Origin: Rodentibacter pneumotropicus DSM 21403
GTDB taxonomy: Bacteria; Pseudomonadota; Gammaproteobacteria; Enterobacterales; Pasteurellaceae
Assembly: GCF_000379905.1 (NCBI RefSeq)
Contig: NZ_KB904060.1
Span: 1-64,000, forward strand
Length of the DNA: 64,000 nt
Direction: 5' to 3'
Part shown: positions 21,713 to 30,339 of the stretch, piece by piece
Position numbering within the stretch: position 1 is the first letter of the stretch
How the letters are laid out: the number at the start of each line of letters is the position of its first letter
The notes under the pieces: generated by a model
Databases searched by the model: none
Told to the model about the DNA's origin: nothing
The model's input: the letters and a program-made list of their open reading frames with translations, nothing else
Program-made: the position numbers and the translations under genes

Positions 21713-21792
21713 ATGACTCAACACACAACAAATAACAACTTAATTTCATTCTAGTCTTGCTTAAAATAAATACAATGACTTTTATTTAAATT

Positions 21793-21808
21793 AGTGATCT
21801 CTGTCAAA
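21793..21808 (-). promoter_or_regulatory. candidate CRP site upstream of the malQ-glg operon
   Basis: On the minus strand TTTGA-CAGAGA-TCACT matches 8 of 10 conserved positions of TGTGA-N6-TCACA. It lies about 80-95 bp upstream of the malQ start. Control of glycogen genes by CRP is known in enterobacteria; this site is inferred. Confidence 0.45.
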
Positions 21809-22004
21809 ATTTAATTTTCTATCTCCCCTGTTTTTCTTAAAAAATTGTTCCAAAATCAGCTTTTAAACCGCAGGAACATAAACGCTATACAGAATTTTTT
21901 GTAAATAAACTGCTAGAGTTTTTCTATTTTCTGATTTAGAATCGTGCGATTTAATTTTTCATCACTCACATTAATCCATTCATTTGCAGCTAAGGGGTAA
22001 AATC

Positions 22005-22631
22005 ATGAAACTTGTCGAAGTTAAACATCCGCTAGTAAAACACAAATTAGGTGTCATGCGCGAAGCAGAAATCGATACAAAAAAATTCCGTGAACTGGCA
22101 ACAGAAATCGGTAGTTTATTAACCTATGAGGCCACTGCAGATTTAGAAACAGAAAAAGTGATTATTGATGGTTGGAACGGTCCCGTTGAAATTGATCGCA
22201 TTAAAGGTAAAAAAGTGACCGTTGTCCCCATTTTGCGTGCCGGCCTCGGAATGATGGATGGTGTATTGGAACACATTCCAAGTGCACGTATCAGTGTCGT
22301 GGGGATTTACCGTAACGAAGAAACCCTTGAGCCTGTGCCTTATTTCCAAAAACTAGCGAGCGATTTGGAAGAACGTCTTGCCATTGTAGTAGATCCTATG
22401 TTGGCAACCGGTGGTTCAATGATTGCGACCCTTGATTTATTAAAAGCGAAAGGCTGCAAACACATTAAAGTATTAGTGCTTGTGGCAGCGCCTGAAGGAA
22501 TTAAAGCATTAGAAGCAGCACATCCCGATATTGAGCTCTACTGCGCATCTGTTGATGATCACTTAAATGAACACGGCTACATCATTCCGGGTTTGGGTGA
22601 TGCAGGTGATAAAATTTTTGGAACAAAATAA
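22005..22631 (+). CDS. upp: uracil phosphoribosyltransferase
   Basis: Salvages uracil to UMP using PRPP. The ATG at 22005 is chosen because AAGGGG lies 8 nt upstream; the frame extends 7 codons further without a ribosome site. The 208 aa equal the E. coli length. The PRPP loop [11 protein letters not shown] and the C-terminal uracil-binding [14 protein letters not shown] are intact. It precedes uraA, its natural partner, but is separated from it by a terminator. Confidence 0.97.
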   Translation: MKLVEVKHPLVKHKLGVMREAEIDTKKFRELATEIGSLLTYEATADLETEKVIIDGWNGPVEIDRIKGKKVTVVPILRAGLGMMDGVLEHIPSARISVVGIYRNEETLEPVPYFQKLASDLEERLAIVVDPMLATGGSMIATLDLLKAKGCKHIKVLVLVAAPEGIKALEAAHPDIELYCASVDDHLNEHGYIIPGLGDAGDKIFGTK

Positions 22632-22649
22632 CCCCCTGTTCTAAAACAT

Positions 22650-22677
22650 TGAGACGGCTTTCAAGCCGTCTTTTTTC
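22650..22677 (+). terminator. upp terminator
   Basis: AGACGGCTT-TC-AAGCCGTCT stem with a T6 tail between upp and uraA. Read-through or a separate promoter must drive uraA. Confidence 0.88.
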
Positions 22678-22743
22678 GGGCGGAAAACAGTCCAAAAACT
22701 GACCGCACTTTCAAGTTAATTCAAACAGAGAGTTGAAACTAAA

Positions 22744-24000
22744 ATGACTAATCAAAATCAAACCACTTCTACTCAGAGGGAAGAAGTACAGAGTACTGCA
22801 AAACAATCCTTTGTCGGCTTACAAATGCTCTTCGTCGCCTTTGGCGCACTTGTGCTTGTACCGCTTATCACCGGTCTAGACTCTAACACCGCCCTACTTA
22901 CCGCCGGCATAGGCACGCTATTATTCCAGCTTTGCACCGGCAAACAAGTACCTATTTTTCTTGCCTCCTCTTTCGCTTTTATCGCGCCCATTCAATACGG
23001 CGTACAAACTTGGGGCATTCCAACTACAATGGGTGGGTTAGCTTGTGCCGGCTTAGTTTATTTTGCCCTTTCCGCACTAGTAAAAATTCGCGGTAGCCAA
23101 GCCTTAGAGCGTATTTTCCCACCGGTTGTCGTCGGGCCTGTTATCATCATTATCGGGATGGGGCTTGCTCCCGTTGCCGTCAATATGGCATTAGGAAAAG
23201 ACAGTGCCTATGTTTATAACGATGCAGTGCTCGTTTCTATGATCACTTTAATCGTGACCCTTTCTGTTGCAGTATTCGCAAAAGGTTTGATGAAATTAAT
23301 CCCGATTATGTTTGGTATCACGGCAGGCTATATTCTTTGTCTCTTCCTTGGTTTAATCAATTTTCAACCGGTGATTGACGCACCTTGGTTTGCATTACCA
23401 AAACTCACCAAACCGGAATTTAACCTTGAAGCCATTCTCTATATGTTACCAATTGCCATTGCGCCTGCGGTGGAACACGTGGGCGGCATTATGGCGATTA
23501 GCTCTGTGACCGGAAAAGATTTCCTAAAAAAACCGGGCTTACACCGTACCTTATTAGGTGATGGCGTCGCCACTGCGGCGGCTTCGTTAGTCGGCGGACC
23601 GCCCAATACCACTTATGCAGAAGTAACCGGTGCAGTGATGCTCACCCGGAACTTTAACCCGAATATAATGACTTGGGCGGCAGTATGGGCGATCGCTATT
23701 TCTTTCTGCGGAAAAGTAGGCGCATTTCTTTCTACCATCCCGACTATTGTGATGGGGGGGATCATGATGCTCGTCTTTGGTTCTATTGCTGTTGTGGGTA
23801 TGAGTACCTTAATCAAAGGTAAAGTCGATGTCACAGAGCCTCGCAATCTTTGTATTATTTCCGTGGTGATGACCTTCGGTATCGGTAATATGTTTGTAAA
23901 TGTCGGCGATGCTGTGTCATTGAAAGGGATCAGCTTGTGTGCCATCGTGGCAATCGTTCTGAACTTAGTTTTGCCAAAAGCAAAAAATGAAGTAGAATAA
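22744..24000 (+). CDS. uraA: uracil permease (NCS2/UraA family)
   Basis: Inner-membrane uracil:proton symporter of 418 aa, with about 14 hydrophobic segments in the 7+7 inverted fold of the family. The two substrate-binding glutamates known from E. coli UraA are in AVEHVGG and NTTYAEVTGA, and the NCS2 signature lies in the QxG/NAT region before them. GAGAG is 10 nt before the ATG. It ends with a short hairpin (AAGGGCT...AGCCCTT, 24010-24030). Upp traps the imported uracil. Confidence 0.95.
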   Translation: MTNQNQTTSTQREEVQSTAKQSFVGLQMLFVAFGALVLVPLITGLDSNTALLTAGIGTLLFQLCTGKQVPIFLASSFAFIAPIQYGVQTWGIPTTMGGLACAGLVYFALSALVKIRGSQALERIFPPVVVGPVIIIIGMGLAPVAVNMALGKDSAYVYNDAVLVSMITLIVTLSVAVFAKGLMKLIPIMFGITAGYILCLFLGLINFQPVIDAPWFALPKLTKPEFNLEAILYMLPIAIAPAVEHVGGIMAISSVTGKDFLKKPGLHRTLLGDGVATAAASLVGGPPNTTYAEVTGAVMLTRNFNPNIMTWAAVWAIAISFCGKVGAFLSTIPTIVMGGIMMLVFGSIAVVGMSTLIKGKVDVTEPRNLCIISVVMTFGIGNMFVNVGDAVSLKGISLCAIVAIVLNLVLPKAKNEVE

Positions 24001-24009
24001 TCGGAAAAT

Positions 24010-24036
24010 TAAGGGCTGAACTAGCCCTTTCTTTCC
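24010..24036 (+). terminator. uraA terminator
   Basis: AAGGGCT-GAACT-AGCCCTT followed by a pyrimidine-rich TCTTTCC tract, 10 bp after the uraA stop. The T run is broken, so efficiency may be partial and hda may receive read-through. Confidence 0.65.
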
Positions 24037-24061
24037 CCCTAATCAATAGCGTTATATCATT

Positions 24062-24757
24062 TTGGATCAGCAGTTACCTTTGCCTATTCATCAAATTGAT
24101 GATCATACACTTGAGAATTTTTATGGTGACAACAATTTGTTGTTGCTTGATTCTTTACGCAAAAACTCACATCAGATTCAACAACAATTTTTCTATATTT
24201 GGGGAACCGCGGGCTGTGGTAAAAGCCATTTACTTCGTGCCCTCAGCAACCAATATTTAAATGAACAACGTGCCGCAATTTATGTACCGCTGAACAAATC
24301 CCGTTATTTCTCCCCTGCCGTACTGGAAAATCTAGAACAACAAGCGCTCGTCTGCTTAGATGATCTTGATTCCGTCATGGGAAATCCAGACTGGGAAATC
24401 GCCATTTTTGATTTATTTAATCGAATCAAAGCAAGCGGTCAAACACTCTTGCTCGTGAGTGCCTCCTTCTCTCCTTCTGCATTAAACGTGCAATTACCCG
24501 ATTTAGCGTCACGTTTAAAATGGGGCGAAATTTATCAGCTTTCTCCACTCACGGACGAGCAAAAACTAGAAGTGCTACAAAAAAATGCCCACCAACGTGG
24601 TATTGAGTTACCCGCTGAAACTGCACAATTTTTACTCAAACGTCTAAATCGAGACACACATACACTATTACAAGCCTTAGAGAAACTCGACAAGGCTTCA
24701 TTACAGGCTCAACGCAATCTCACTATTCCCTTTGTGAAGGAAACATTAGATTTATAA
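24062..24757 (+). CDS. hda: DnaA inactivator Hda
   Basis: AAA+ protein that, with the DNA-bound sliding clamp, stimulates hydrolysis of DnaA-ATP and prevents re-initiation. The 231 aa start with the clamp-binding motif QLPLP (4-8), then Walker A GTAGCGKS (48-55), Walker B LVCLDDLD and a sensor-II region near the C-terminus. The best start is TTG at 24062, since no ATG or strong Shine-Dalgarno precedes the clamp motif (the preceding codon is ATT). Weak non-AUG starts are known for E. coli hda (CUG), keeping levels low. Confidence 0.93.
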   Translation: MDQQLPLPIHQIDDHTLENFYGDNNLLLLDSLRKNSHQIQQQFFYIWGTAGCGKSHLLRALSNQYLNEQRAAIYVPLNKSRYFSPAVLENLEQQALVCLDDLDSVMGNPDWEIAIFDLFNRIKASGQTLLLVSASFSPSALNVQLPDLASRLKWGEIYQLSPLTDEQKLEVLQKNAHQRGIELPAETAQFLLKRLNRDTHTLLQALEKLDKASLQAQRNLTIPFVKETLDL

Positions 24758-24761
24758 CAAC

Positions 24762-24792
24762 AAAAAGTGCGGTTAATTTAACCGCACTTTTT
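24762..24792. terminator. bidirectional uptake-signal terminator (hda / der)
   Basis: Opposed uptake signals AAAAAGTGCGGTTAA and TTAACCGCACTTTTT between convergent genes, with T tracts in both directions. Confidence 0.92.
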
Positions 24793-24796
24793 CATA

Positions 24797-26311
24797 TTAT
24801 CTTTTCGCTTTCTTAATAAATTTCATCAAGCGTTTGCGTTTACGTAACTGATTAGGTGTCAGTTTATTTTTACGTCCAGCAAAAGGATTCGCACCTTCTT
24901 GGAAAAGAAGACGAATCGGTGAACCGATGATTTTCAAACTCTTACGATAATAATTGGATAAATAACGTTTATAAGCATCCGGTAATTTTTCCATTTGATT
25001 ACCATGAACGACAATGATCGGTGGATTATAACCACCCGGATGTGCATATTTTAATTTAATGCGGCGACGGCCTACCATCGGTGGTTGATGTTCATCTGTC
25101 GCCATTTGCAAAATGCGGGTAAGCATTGAAGTGGTCATTTTCTGCGTAGCACAAGCATAGGCTTCTTTGATGGAATCAAACAAATTACCGACACCGCTAC
25201 CATGTAAAGCAGAAATAAAATGCACTCGGGCAAAATCAATAAAATCTAAACGGCGATCAAGTTCCGATTTCACACGGTCTTTGATCTCTTGATCCAGTCC
25301 ATCCCATTTATTCACTACAATCACAAGGGAGCGACCTGCATTTAAAATAAAACCAAGCAGAGATAAATCTTGGTCTGAAATATTTTCACGTGCATCAATA
25401 GTAAGCAACACCACATTCGCATCTTGAATGGCTTGCAAGGTTTTGATAACGGAGAATTTTTCCACCGCAAGATGCACTTTCCCGCGTTTACGCACACCGG
25501 CAGTATCAATCAGCGTGTATTGTTGACCATCGCGCTCCATTGGAATATAAATACTGTCGCGTGTAGTTCCCGGCATATCGTAAACCACAACGCGATCTTC
25601 GCCTAAAATACGATTGGTTAAGGTCGATTTCCCCACATTCGGACGACCCACAATGGCAATTTTGATATTTTTATCTTGCTCGTCTTCGTTTTCTTCTTCC
25701 AACGCTTCATCAAGTAATGTGGTGTCTTCTTCCGAATCAAAATCAAATTCTTGCTCCCACTCGTCTTGTTCCTCATCAGAAGTGCGGTCGGTTTTCTCAC
25801 CGTTTTCCATCTGTTCTGCGAATGGTGCCAACACTAGTTCCATTAATTGAGTTACACCACGCCCTTGAGAAGCGGCGATTTGCTCAATTTCGCCTAAGCC
25901 TAATTGATAAAACTCCGCACAGTGGGAATCCGCATCAATGCCATCGGTTTTGTTTGCCACCAGAACGGTGATTTTATTTTGACGTTGGCGTAAGTAATTT
26001 GCGATACCAATATCTGCCGCCGTTAAACCGGCACGGGCATCGACGAGAAAAAGAACAATGTCCGCTTCTTCAATGGCAAGCAACGACTGCTCTGCCATTT
26101 TTTCTTCTACGCCTTCCTCTGTTCCATCAATACCTCCGGTATCTATTACAATAAATTCACGTCCGGCAATATTTGCATGACCATATTTTCTATCACGCGT
26201 TAAACCGGGAAAATCCGCCACCAAAGCATCGCGTGTACGTGTTAAGCGGTTAAACAGCGTTGATTTTCCTACATTTGGACGCCCTACAAGGGCTACAACA
26301 GGAATTGCCAT
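24797..26311 (-). CDS. der: GTPase Der (EngA), ribosome assembly
   Basis: Double-domain GTPase needed for maturation of the 50S subunit. The 504 aa contain two G domains, each with GRPNVGKST (10-18 and again near 223), DTGG/DTAG switch motifs and NKTD/NKWD specificity motifs, followed by a C-terminal KH-like domain. The linker near residues 175-215 is highly acidic (many Glu/Asp), as in other gamma-proteobacterial Der proteins. It is transcribed leftward, convergent with hda. Confidence 0.97.
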   Translation of the reverse strand: MAIPVVALVGRPNVGKSTLFNRLTRTRDALVADFPGLTRDRKYGHANIAGREFIVIDTGGIDGTEEGVEEKMAEQSLLAIEEADIVLFLVDARAGLTAADIGIANYLRQRQNKITVLVANKTDGIDADSHCAEFYQLGLGEIEQIAASQGRGVTQLMELVLAPFAEQMENGEKTDRTSDEEQDEWEQEFDFDSEEDTTLLDEALEEENEDEQDKNIKIAIVGRPNVGKSTLTNRILGEDRVVVYDMPGTTRDSIYIPMERDGQQYTLIDTAGVRKRGKVHLAVEKFSVIKTLQAIQDANVVLLTIDARENISDQDLSLLGFILNAGRSLVIVVNKWDGLDQEIKDRVKSELDRRLDFIDFARVHFISALHGSGVGNLFDSIKEAYACATQKMTTSMLTRILQMATDEHQPPMVGRRRIKLKYAHPGGYNPPIIVVHGNQMEKLPDAYKRYLSNYYRKSLKIIGSPIRLLFQEGANPFAGRKNKLTPNQLRKRKRLMKFIKKAKR

Positions 26312-26430
26312 AAAAAATCTCTTATCTTGTCAAAAATGGGGGCATTATAGCGGAAGTTGGGGTACAGGTAAAAAATCATTTGAAAACAAATAAAAAAAGC
26401 ACCGATAGGTGCTATTTATTATCAAAAAAT

Positions 26431-26507
26431 TGGCGGAATGGACGGGACTCGAACCCGCGACCCCCTGCGTGACAGGCAGGTATTCTAACCAGCTGAACTA
26501 CCACTCC
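26431..26507 (-). tRNA. tRNA-Asp (GTC), copy 1
   Basis: 77 nt on the minus strand, starting GGAGTGGTAGTTCAGCTGG and ending with an encoded CCA. The anticodon stem-loop CCTGCCTGTCACGCAGG gives anticodon GTC. The T-loop GGTTCGAGTCC is canonical. It is identical to the second copy 60 bp away. Confidence 0.97.
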
Positions 26508-26567
26508 GCAGCTTAATCTTGTTATTGTTCACTTTCGTAAACACATCAATAAGGAGTAAATAAAAAT

Positions 26568-26644
26568 TGGCGGAATGGACGGGACTCGAACCCGCGACCC
26601 CCTGCGTGACAGGCAGGTATTCTAACCAGCTGAACTACCACTCC
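26568..26644 (-). tRNA. tRNA-Asp (GTC), copy 2
   Basis: Second identical 77-nt copy on the minus strand, transcribed first. The short spacer (26508-26567) between the copies shows no promoter I can support, so the two are probably processed from one transcript. Confidence 0.97.
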
Positions 26645-26721
26645 GCTAAGTGGTGCGTATCATAATGATCCGCCCCTATCTCGTCAATCTTTTTTTTTTA
26701 ATTTCACACCTATTCGTTCAT

Positions 26722-27489
26722 TTAATGCACGGATTCATCATTTGTATGCAAATCCCATAGGCAATTTCCATTACTCTTTTTATTGATCACTTTCAATAAT
26801 TCCAAATGGGCTTGTAATTCTTCTTCACTTGGTTGTAGGCGTTTCAAATTATTAGAAAAAGTTACCGCACTTTCCATTGATTCGGCAGCATTTCCCTCTA
26901 TCGTAGCCATTATATTGATTTCTTCTTCCCCTTCATCAAACAGACTGGTTTGTCCACCTGTCATGGAAAGATAAACGTCAGCTAAAATTTCCGCATCCAG
27001 TAACGCACCGTGCAATGTACGTTTGCTGTTATCAATGCCTAATCGATCACACAAGGCGTCCAAACTATTACGTTTACCCGGATACATTTGGCGTGCCATT
27101 TGCAAGGTATCCGTTACCACGCAAATATCTGTTGTTTTTACAGCCAGTCCGAGTTTACTAAATTCATAATCCATAAAGCCCACATCAAAGGGCGCATTGT
27201 GAATTAAAAGCTCCGCGCCTTTAATATAATCTAAAAATTCTTGGGCTACCGTTTTAAATTCCGGTTTATCGGCAAGCATTTCATCAGTAATGCCGTGAAC
27301 TTTAATTGCTTCCGGATCAACCGGTCGGTTCGGATTAATATAAATATGGAAATTATTGCCCGTATAGCGTCGGTTCACCAATTCCACTGCGCCAATTTCA
27401 ATAATACCATGCCCTTCATAATGCGCACCAAGTTGGTTCATCCCCGTTGTTTCCGTATCCAATACGATTTGGCGATTTGGATTAATCAT
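26722..27489 (-). CDS. dnaQ: DNA polymerase III epsilon subunit (proofreading exonuclease)
   Basis: 3'-5' exonuclease of the replicative polymerase core. The 255 aa show the DEDDh active site: DTETTG (D11, E13), [11 protein letters not shown] (D in the second motif) and [14 protein letters not shown] (H and D). The C-terminal tail after about residue 190 is the flexible polymerase-binding segment. Divergent from rnhA with only 60 bp between start codons, a conserved arrangement. Confidence 0.97.
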   Translation of the reverse strand: MINPNRQIVLDTETTGMNQLGAHYEGHGIIEIGAVELVNRRYTGNNFHIYINPNRPVDPEAIKVHGITDEMLADKPEFKTVAQEFLDYIKGAELLIHNAPFDVGFMDYEFSKLGLAVKTTDICVVTDTLQMARQMYPGKRNSLDALCDRLGIDNSKRTLHGALLDAEILADVYLSMTGGQTSLFDEGEEEINIMATIEGNAAESMESAVTFSNNLKRLQPSEEELQAHLELLKVINKKSNGNCLWDLHTNDESVH

Positions 27490-27549
27490 TTGTTCAACCT
27501 ATTTCTTTCCTTTAGAATGACGGCTATTTTACACAACAACGATTTTGTT

Positions 27550-28014
27550 ATGCAAAAACAGATTGAAATTTTTACCGACGGCTCTTGTATCGGCAATCCC
27601 GGCACAGGAGGAATAGGCATTCTATTACGTTATAAAGAGCATGAAAAACAACTTTCCAAAGGTTATTTCAATACCACAAATAACCGTATGGAATTACGCG
27701 CAGTCATCGAAGCGCTCAATACCCTAAAAGAACCTTGTCAAGTTACCCTCTATAGTGATAGCCAATATATGAAAAAAGGTATCACCCAATGGATTACAAA
27801 TTGGAAAAAAAATAATTGGAAAACCAGCAACGGTAAGTCGGTAAAAAATCAAGATTTATGGTTCGCGCTAGACGATGCTATTCAACGTCACAAAATCGAA
27901 TGGAAATGGGTAAAGGGGCATGTAGGGCATCGTGAAAATGAAATTTGTGATGTGTTGGCAAAAAAAGGGGCAGAAAATCCTACTCTTGAGGATGAGGGCT
28001 ATTGCTCAGAATAA
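27550..28014 (+). CDS. rnhA: ribonuclease HI
   Basis: Cleaves the RNA strand of RNA-DNA hybrids. The start is the ATG at 27550 ([13 protein letters not shown]); the longer frame upstream overlaps dnaQ antisense and is not coding. The 154 aa match the E. coli length of 155. Catalytic carboxylates D10, E48 and D70 are visible, with the fourth in NEICDVLA; the basic handle around [12 protein letters not shown] is present. Confidence 0.97.
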   Translation: MQKQIEIFTDGSCIGNPGTGGIGILLRYKEHEKQLSKGYFNTTNNRMELRAVIEALNTLKEPCQVTLYSDSQYMKKGITQWITNWKKNNWKTSNGKSVKNQDLWFALDDAIQRHKIEWKWVKGHVGHRENEICDVLAKKGAENPTLEDEGYCSE

Positions 28015-28084
28015 ATAATGACGATGAGTTTTTCTGTTTTATAAACAAAAATTGTTTAATTATTGCTCTTATTTAGCTTAAAAA

Positions 28085-28100
28085 TGTGATCTTGATCTGA
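28085..28100 (+). promoter_or_regulatory. weak CRP-like site upstream of the porin gene
   Basis: TGTGA-TCTTGA-TCTGA has one perfect CRP half-site and a poor second half (3 of 5). It is 142 bp before the porin ATG. Offered only as a candidate; I could not settle the porin -10/-35 pair in this spacer. Confidence 0.25.
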
Positions 28101-28241
28101 TATTTGAAATTTTACAATTGTTTTTCATTGACAGAAAAATGGCTTTTTGCAATGATCCGAGTCGCCTTTTTAGGCGATTGACATTTTAGATAATGAAAAG
28201 TTCAGTCTTGGTTATTAACACACCAATAAGGAATAACAATT

Positions 28242-29339
28242 ATGAAAAAAACACTAGCAGCATTAATCATCGGTGCGTTTGCAGCTTCAGCAGCGAATGC
28301 AGCAGTAGTTTATGACAACGAAGGTACTAAATTTGAAGTAAACGGTTCGCTTCGTCTTATGTTAGAGAAGTCTAACCAAGGTGGTCATTGGGAAAAGAAA
28401 GATGCCAATGGAGATGTTACTTCTGAAGGTAAAAAATATTCTCATACTGGCTTAAGAAATGCGGGATCTCGCGTTGAATTTAAAGTGAAGCATGATTTAA
28501 GCGATGGTTTCTATGCTTTAGGTCGTGCAGAGCTACGTTTTGATGGAAAAAATGAGAACGGGAAAAGTGCAGCAAAAGAAGACGGATTTGGTTCTGTTAG
28601 AGCTCACCGCGCTTATGTTGGACTTGGCAAAAAAGAATTAGGTCAAGTTACATTTGGTCGTCAAGTAACTATCGGCGATGATGTTGGTATCGCAGAAGAC
28701 TACGACTATGGTATCTTACCGGATTATGTTCCAACATCCGGTCGTTCTGTAATCCGTTATGACTACTATGGTGTTGAGGGCTTACAATTAGGTGCAAGCT
28801 ATCAATTTGCTGAAGATCGTACTAACAATGAAGTTAATAATGGCTCATTGTCAAATGGTGTTCAAGCAGGTTTCTTGTATGAGGACAATGGGCTAATTCT
28901 TGAAGGGGTTTATGGTCGTGCTAACTATAAATCAGAACTTAATTCAAATGCTAGACGCAACGTCGATGGTTTGATGTTGAGTGCTGGTTACGATTTCAAA
29001 AGTTTCCTAGTATCAGTCGATACAGGTTATCAAAAAGATAAAACTGATGGTAAGGAAACTAAAAAATCTTTCTTCGTTTCTCCAGGGTTCCAAGTTCCAG
29101 TAATTACTGATGTCAGCAAAGTATATGGTAACTACTTATATGAACAAACTAAAACTGGTAATGATAAAACCAAAACTCATGGTTTCTTGTTAGGTGTTGA
29201 TTATAAACTTCATAAACAAGTTATTACTTATGTAGAAGGTAAATACGTTCAATCTAAAGACTATACTAACGGAAATTATGACGAAAATTCAAAAGTCAAA
29301 GACAAAGCTATTGGTGTAGGTCTGCGTGTATTCTTCTAA
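28242..29339 (+). CDS. ompP2: OmpP2-like trimeric porin
   Basis: Outer-membrane general porin of 365 aa. Signal peptide residues 1-20 (MKKTLAALIIGAFAASAANA), then alternating amphipathic strands typical of a 16-strand Gram_neg_porin barrel, ending in a C-terminal phenylalanine (GLRVFF), the BAM recognition end. It resembles P2 of H. influenzae, which admits small solutes including NAD. Loop segments rich in Lys, Asn and Gly are likely variable surface loops. A clear RBS (AAGGA) and a strong terminator (29365-29393) make it monocistronic. Confidence 0.9.
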   Translation: MKKTLAALIIGAFAASAANAAVVYDNEGTKFEVNGSLRLMLEKSNQGGHWEKKDANGDVTSEGKKYSHTGLRNAGSRVEFKVKHDLSDGFYALGRAELRFDGKNENGKSAAKEDGFGSVRAHRAYVGLGKKELGQVTFGRQVTIGDDVGIAEDYDYGILPDYVPTSGRSVIRYDYYGVEGLQLGASYQFAEDRTNNEVNNGSLSNGVQAGFLYEDNGLILEGVYGRANYKSELNSNARRNVDGLMLSAGYDFKSFLVSVDTGYQKDKTDGKETKKSFFVSPGFQVPVITDVSKVYGNYLYEQTKTGNDKTKTHGFLLGVDYKLHKQVITYVEGKYVQSKDYTNGNYDENSKVKDKAIGVGLRVFF

Positions 29340-29364
29340 TTGTTAAACTAGAGAACTCACAAGG

Positions 29365-29393
29365 AAAGGCGAATCCTAAGATTCGCCTTTTTA
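29365..29393 (+). terminator. porin gene terminator
   Basis: AAAGGCGAAT-CCTAAG-ATTCGCCTTT with trailing T residues, 25 bp after the porin stop. Confidence 0.9.
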
Positions 29394-29460
29394 CTTTTAA
29401 CCACCAAAGTGCGGTCATAAAAACCAACGTTTTTTGAACATTGTTTTTTCAACTTCCTAA

Positions 29461-30215
29461 TTATTTTTGACTACACACCGTAATAAAATGCAATTTATTC
29501 TCCAGCTCATTAAAGGTTTCAAACATTCGTTTAAATTGCCCACGGTTCTCTGTTTTCATTGCATTTTTAACGATTTTTAGTGTCCCCCAAACGCCCTCAT
29601 CATAAATTATTCCCTTTAGTGAAAGAATGTCATTTCGCCTGAAAATGTATCCACATTACGAAATCCATTTTCTTGAAAGAGCCCTTTCCAGCCTTCTTTA
29701 GTCAAGGGTGTGGCTGTGGCATTAATCACTTTACGCATATTATCAAGAATAGTCTGGTGATCTTCACCTACTAGCATCACATCATGAGTCAGTAAAAAAC
29801 CGCCCGGTTTTAACACCCGAAAATATTCTGTAATGGCTTTTTTCTTCATATCCATCGATAGCATCGTCAACATTGCTTCATTAATCACAATATCAAAAGT
29901 TTCATCTTCAAAAGGCAATTTCATTGCATTGGCACGCTGAACATGAATTTTATCTTGCAAATTATTAGCGACGATATTTGCTTTCGCCTTTTCTAACGCC
30001 TCTTCATCTAAATCAACACCTTCAATATGACAACCGAATTGTTTCGCCAAACCAATTGCCGTTGTTCCCATATTACACGCCACTTCCAAGACTTTTTTAT
30101 CCTGCGTAAAATCACCGTTGCCAATCAACCAATCCGTTGCTTTTTTACCACCAGGACGTAAACACGTTTTGCCTAAACGGGCTAAAAAATTATGTCCAAC
30201 TTCTTTTCTCGCCAT
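29461..30215 (-). pseudogene. class I SAM-dependent methyltransferase, frameshifted
   Basis: The first frame (30215 to 29616, 199 aa) is a UbiE/Methyltransf_11-like enzyme with motif I VLEVACNMGTTAIG, the acidic VDLDEEAL and motif IV-like VINEAMLTMLS. It stops early at SGEMTFFH. Another frame opens at the same spot and reads LSLKGIIYDEGVWGTLKIVKNAM and on to a stop at 29461. Joining them by restoring one base near 29618-29625 gives one protein of 251 aa. The catalytic core lies wholly in the first fragment, so residual activity is possible. Its substrate is unknown. The RBS is TAGGAG. Confidence 0.8.
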
Positions 30216-30280
30216 TTTTATCTCCTACTCTTAAACTAAGTTTTTACATTATAGATAAAAATTATTCTTATTAAAGCAAT

Positions 30281-30315
30281 AAAAAAATCCATACCGTTTT
30301 CACGATATGGATTTT
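30281..30315 (-). terminator. terminator after nagA
   Basis: On the minus strand AAAATCCATA and TATGGATTTT form a 10-bp stem around a 12-nt loop, followed by further T residues. It ends the nanE-to-nagA operon 25 bp after the nagA stop. Confidence 0.82.
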
Positions 30316-30339
30316 CCTCATTTTTATTCAATCTATCTT

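Noticed and set aside
25614-25971. Plus-strand serine-rich frames opposite der
   Set aside because: Shadows of the acidic linker of Der (Glu/Asp codons read as Ser on the other strand).
26431-26644. Tandem tRNA-Asp genes as an integration site of a mobile element
   Set aside because: No integrase gene, no fragment of tRNA 3' end elsewhere in the window and no foreign genes next to them.
27241-27549. N-terminal extension of rnhA by about 100 codons
   Set aside because: It is antisense to dnaQ, and RNase HI has its first catalytic Asp at residue 10 from the ATG at 27550.
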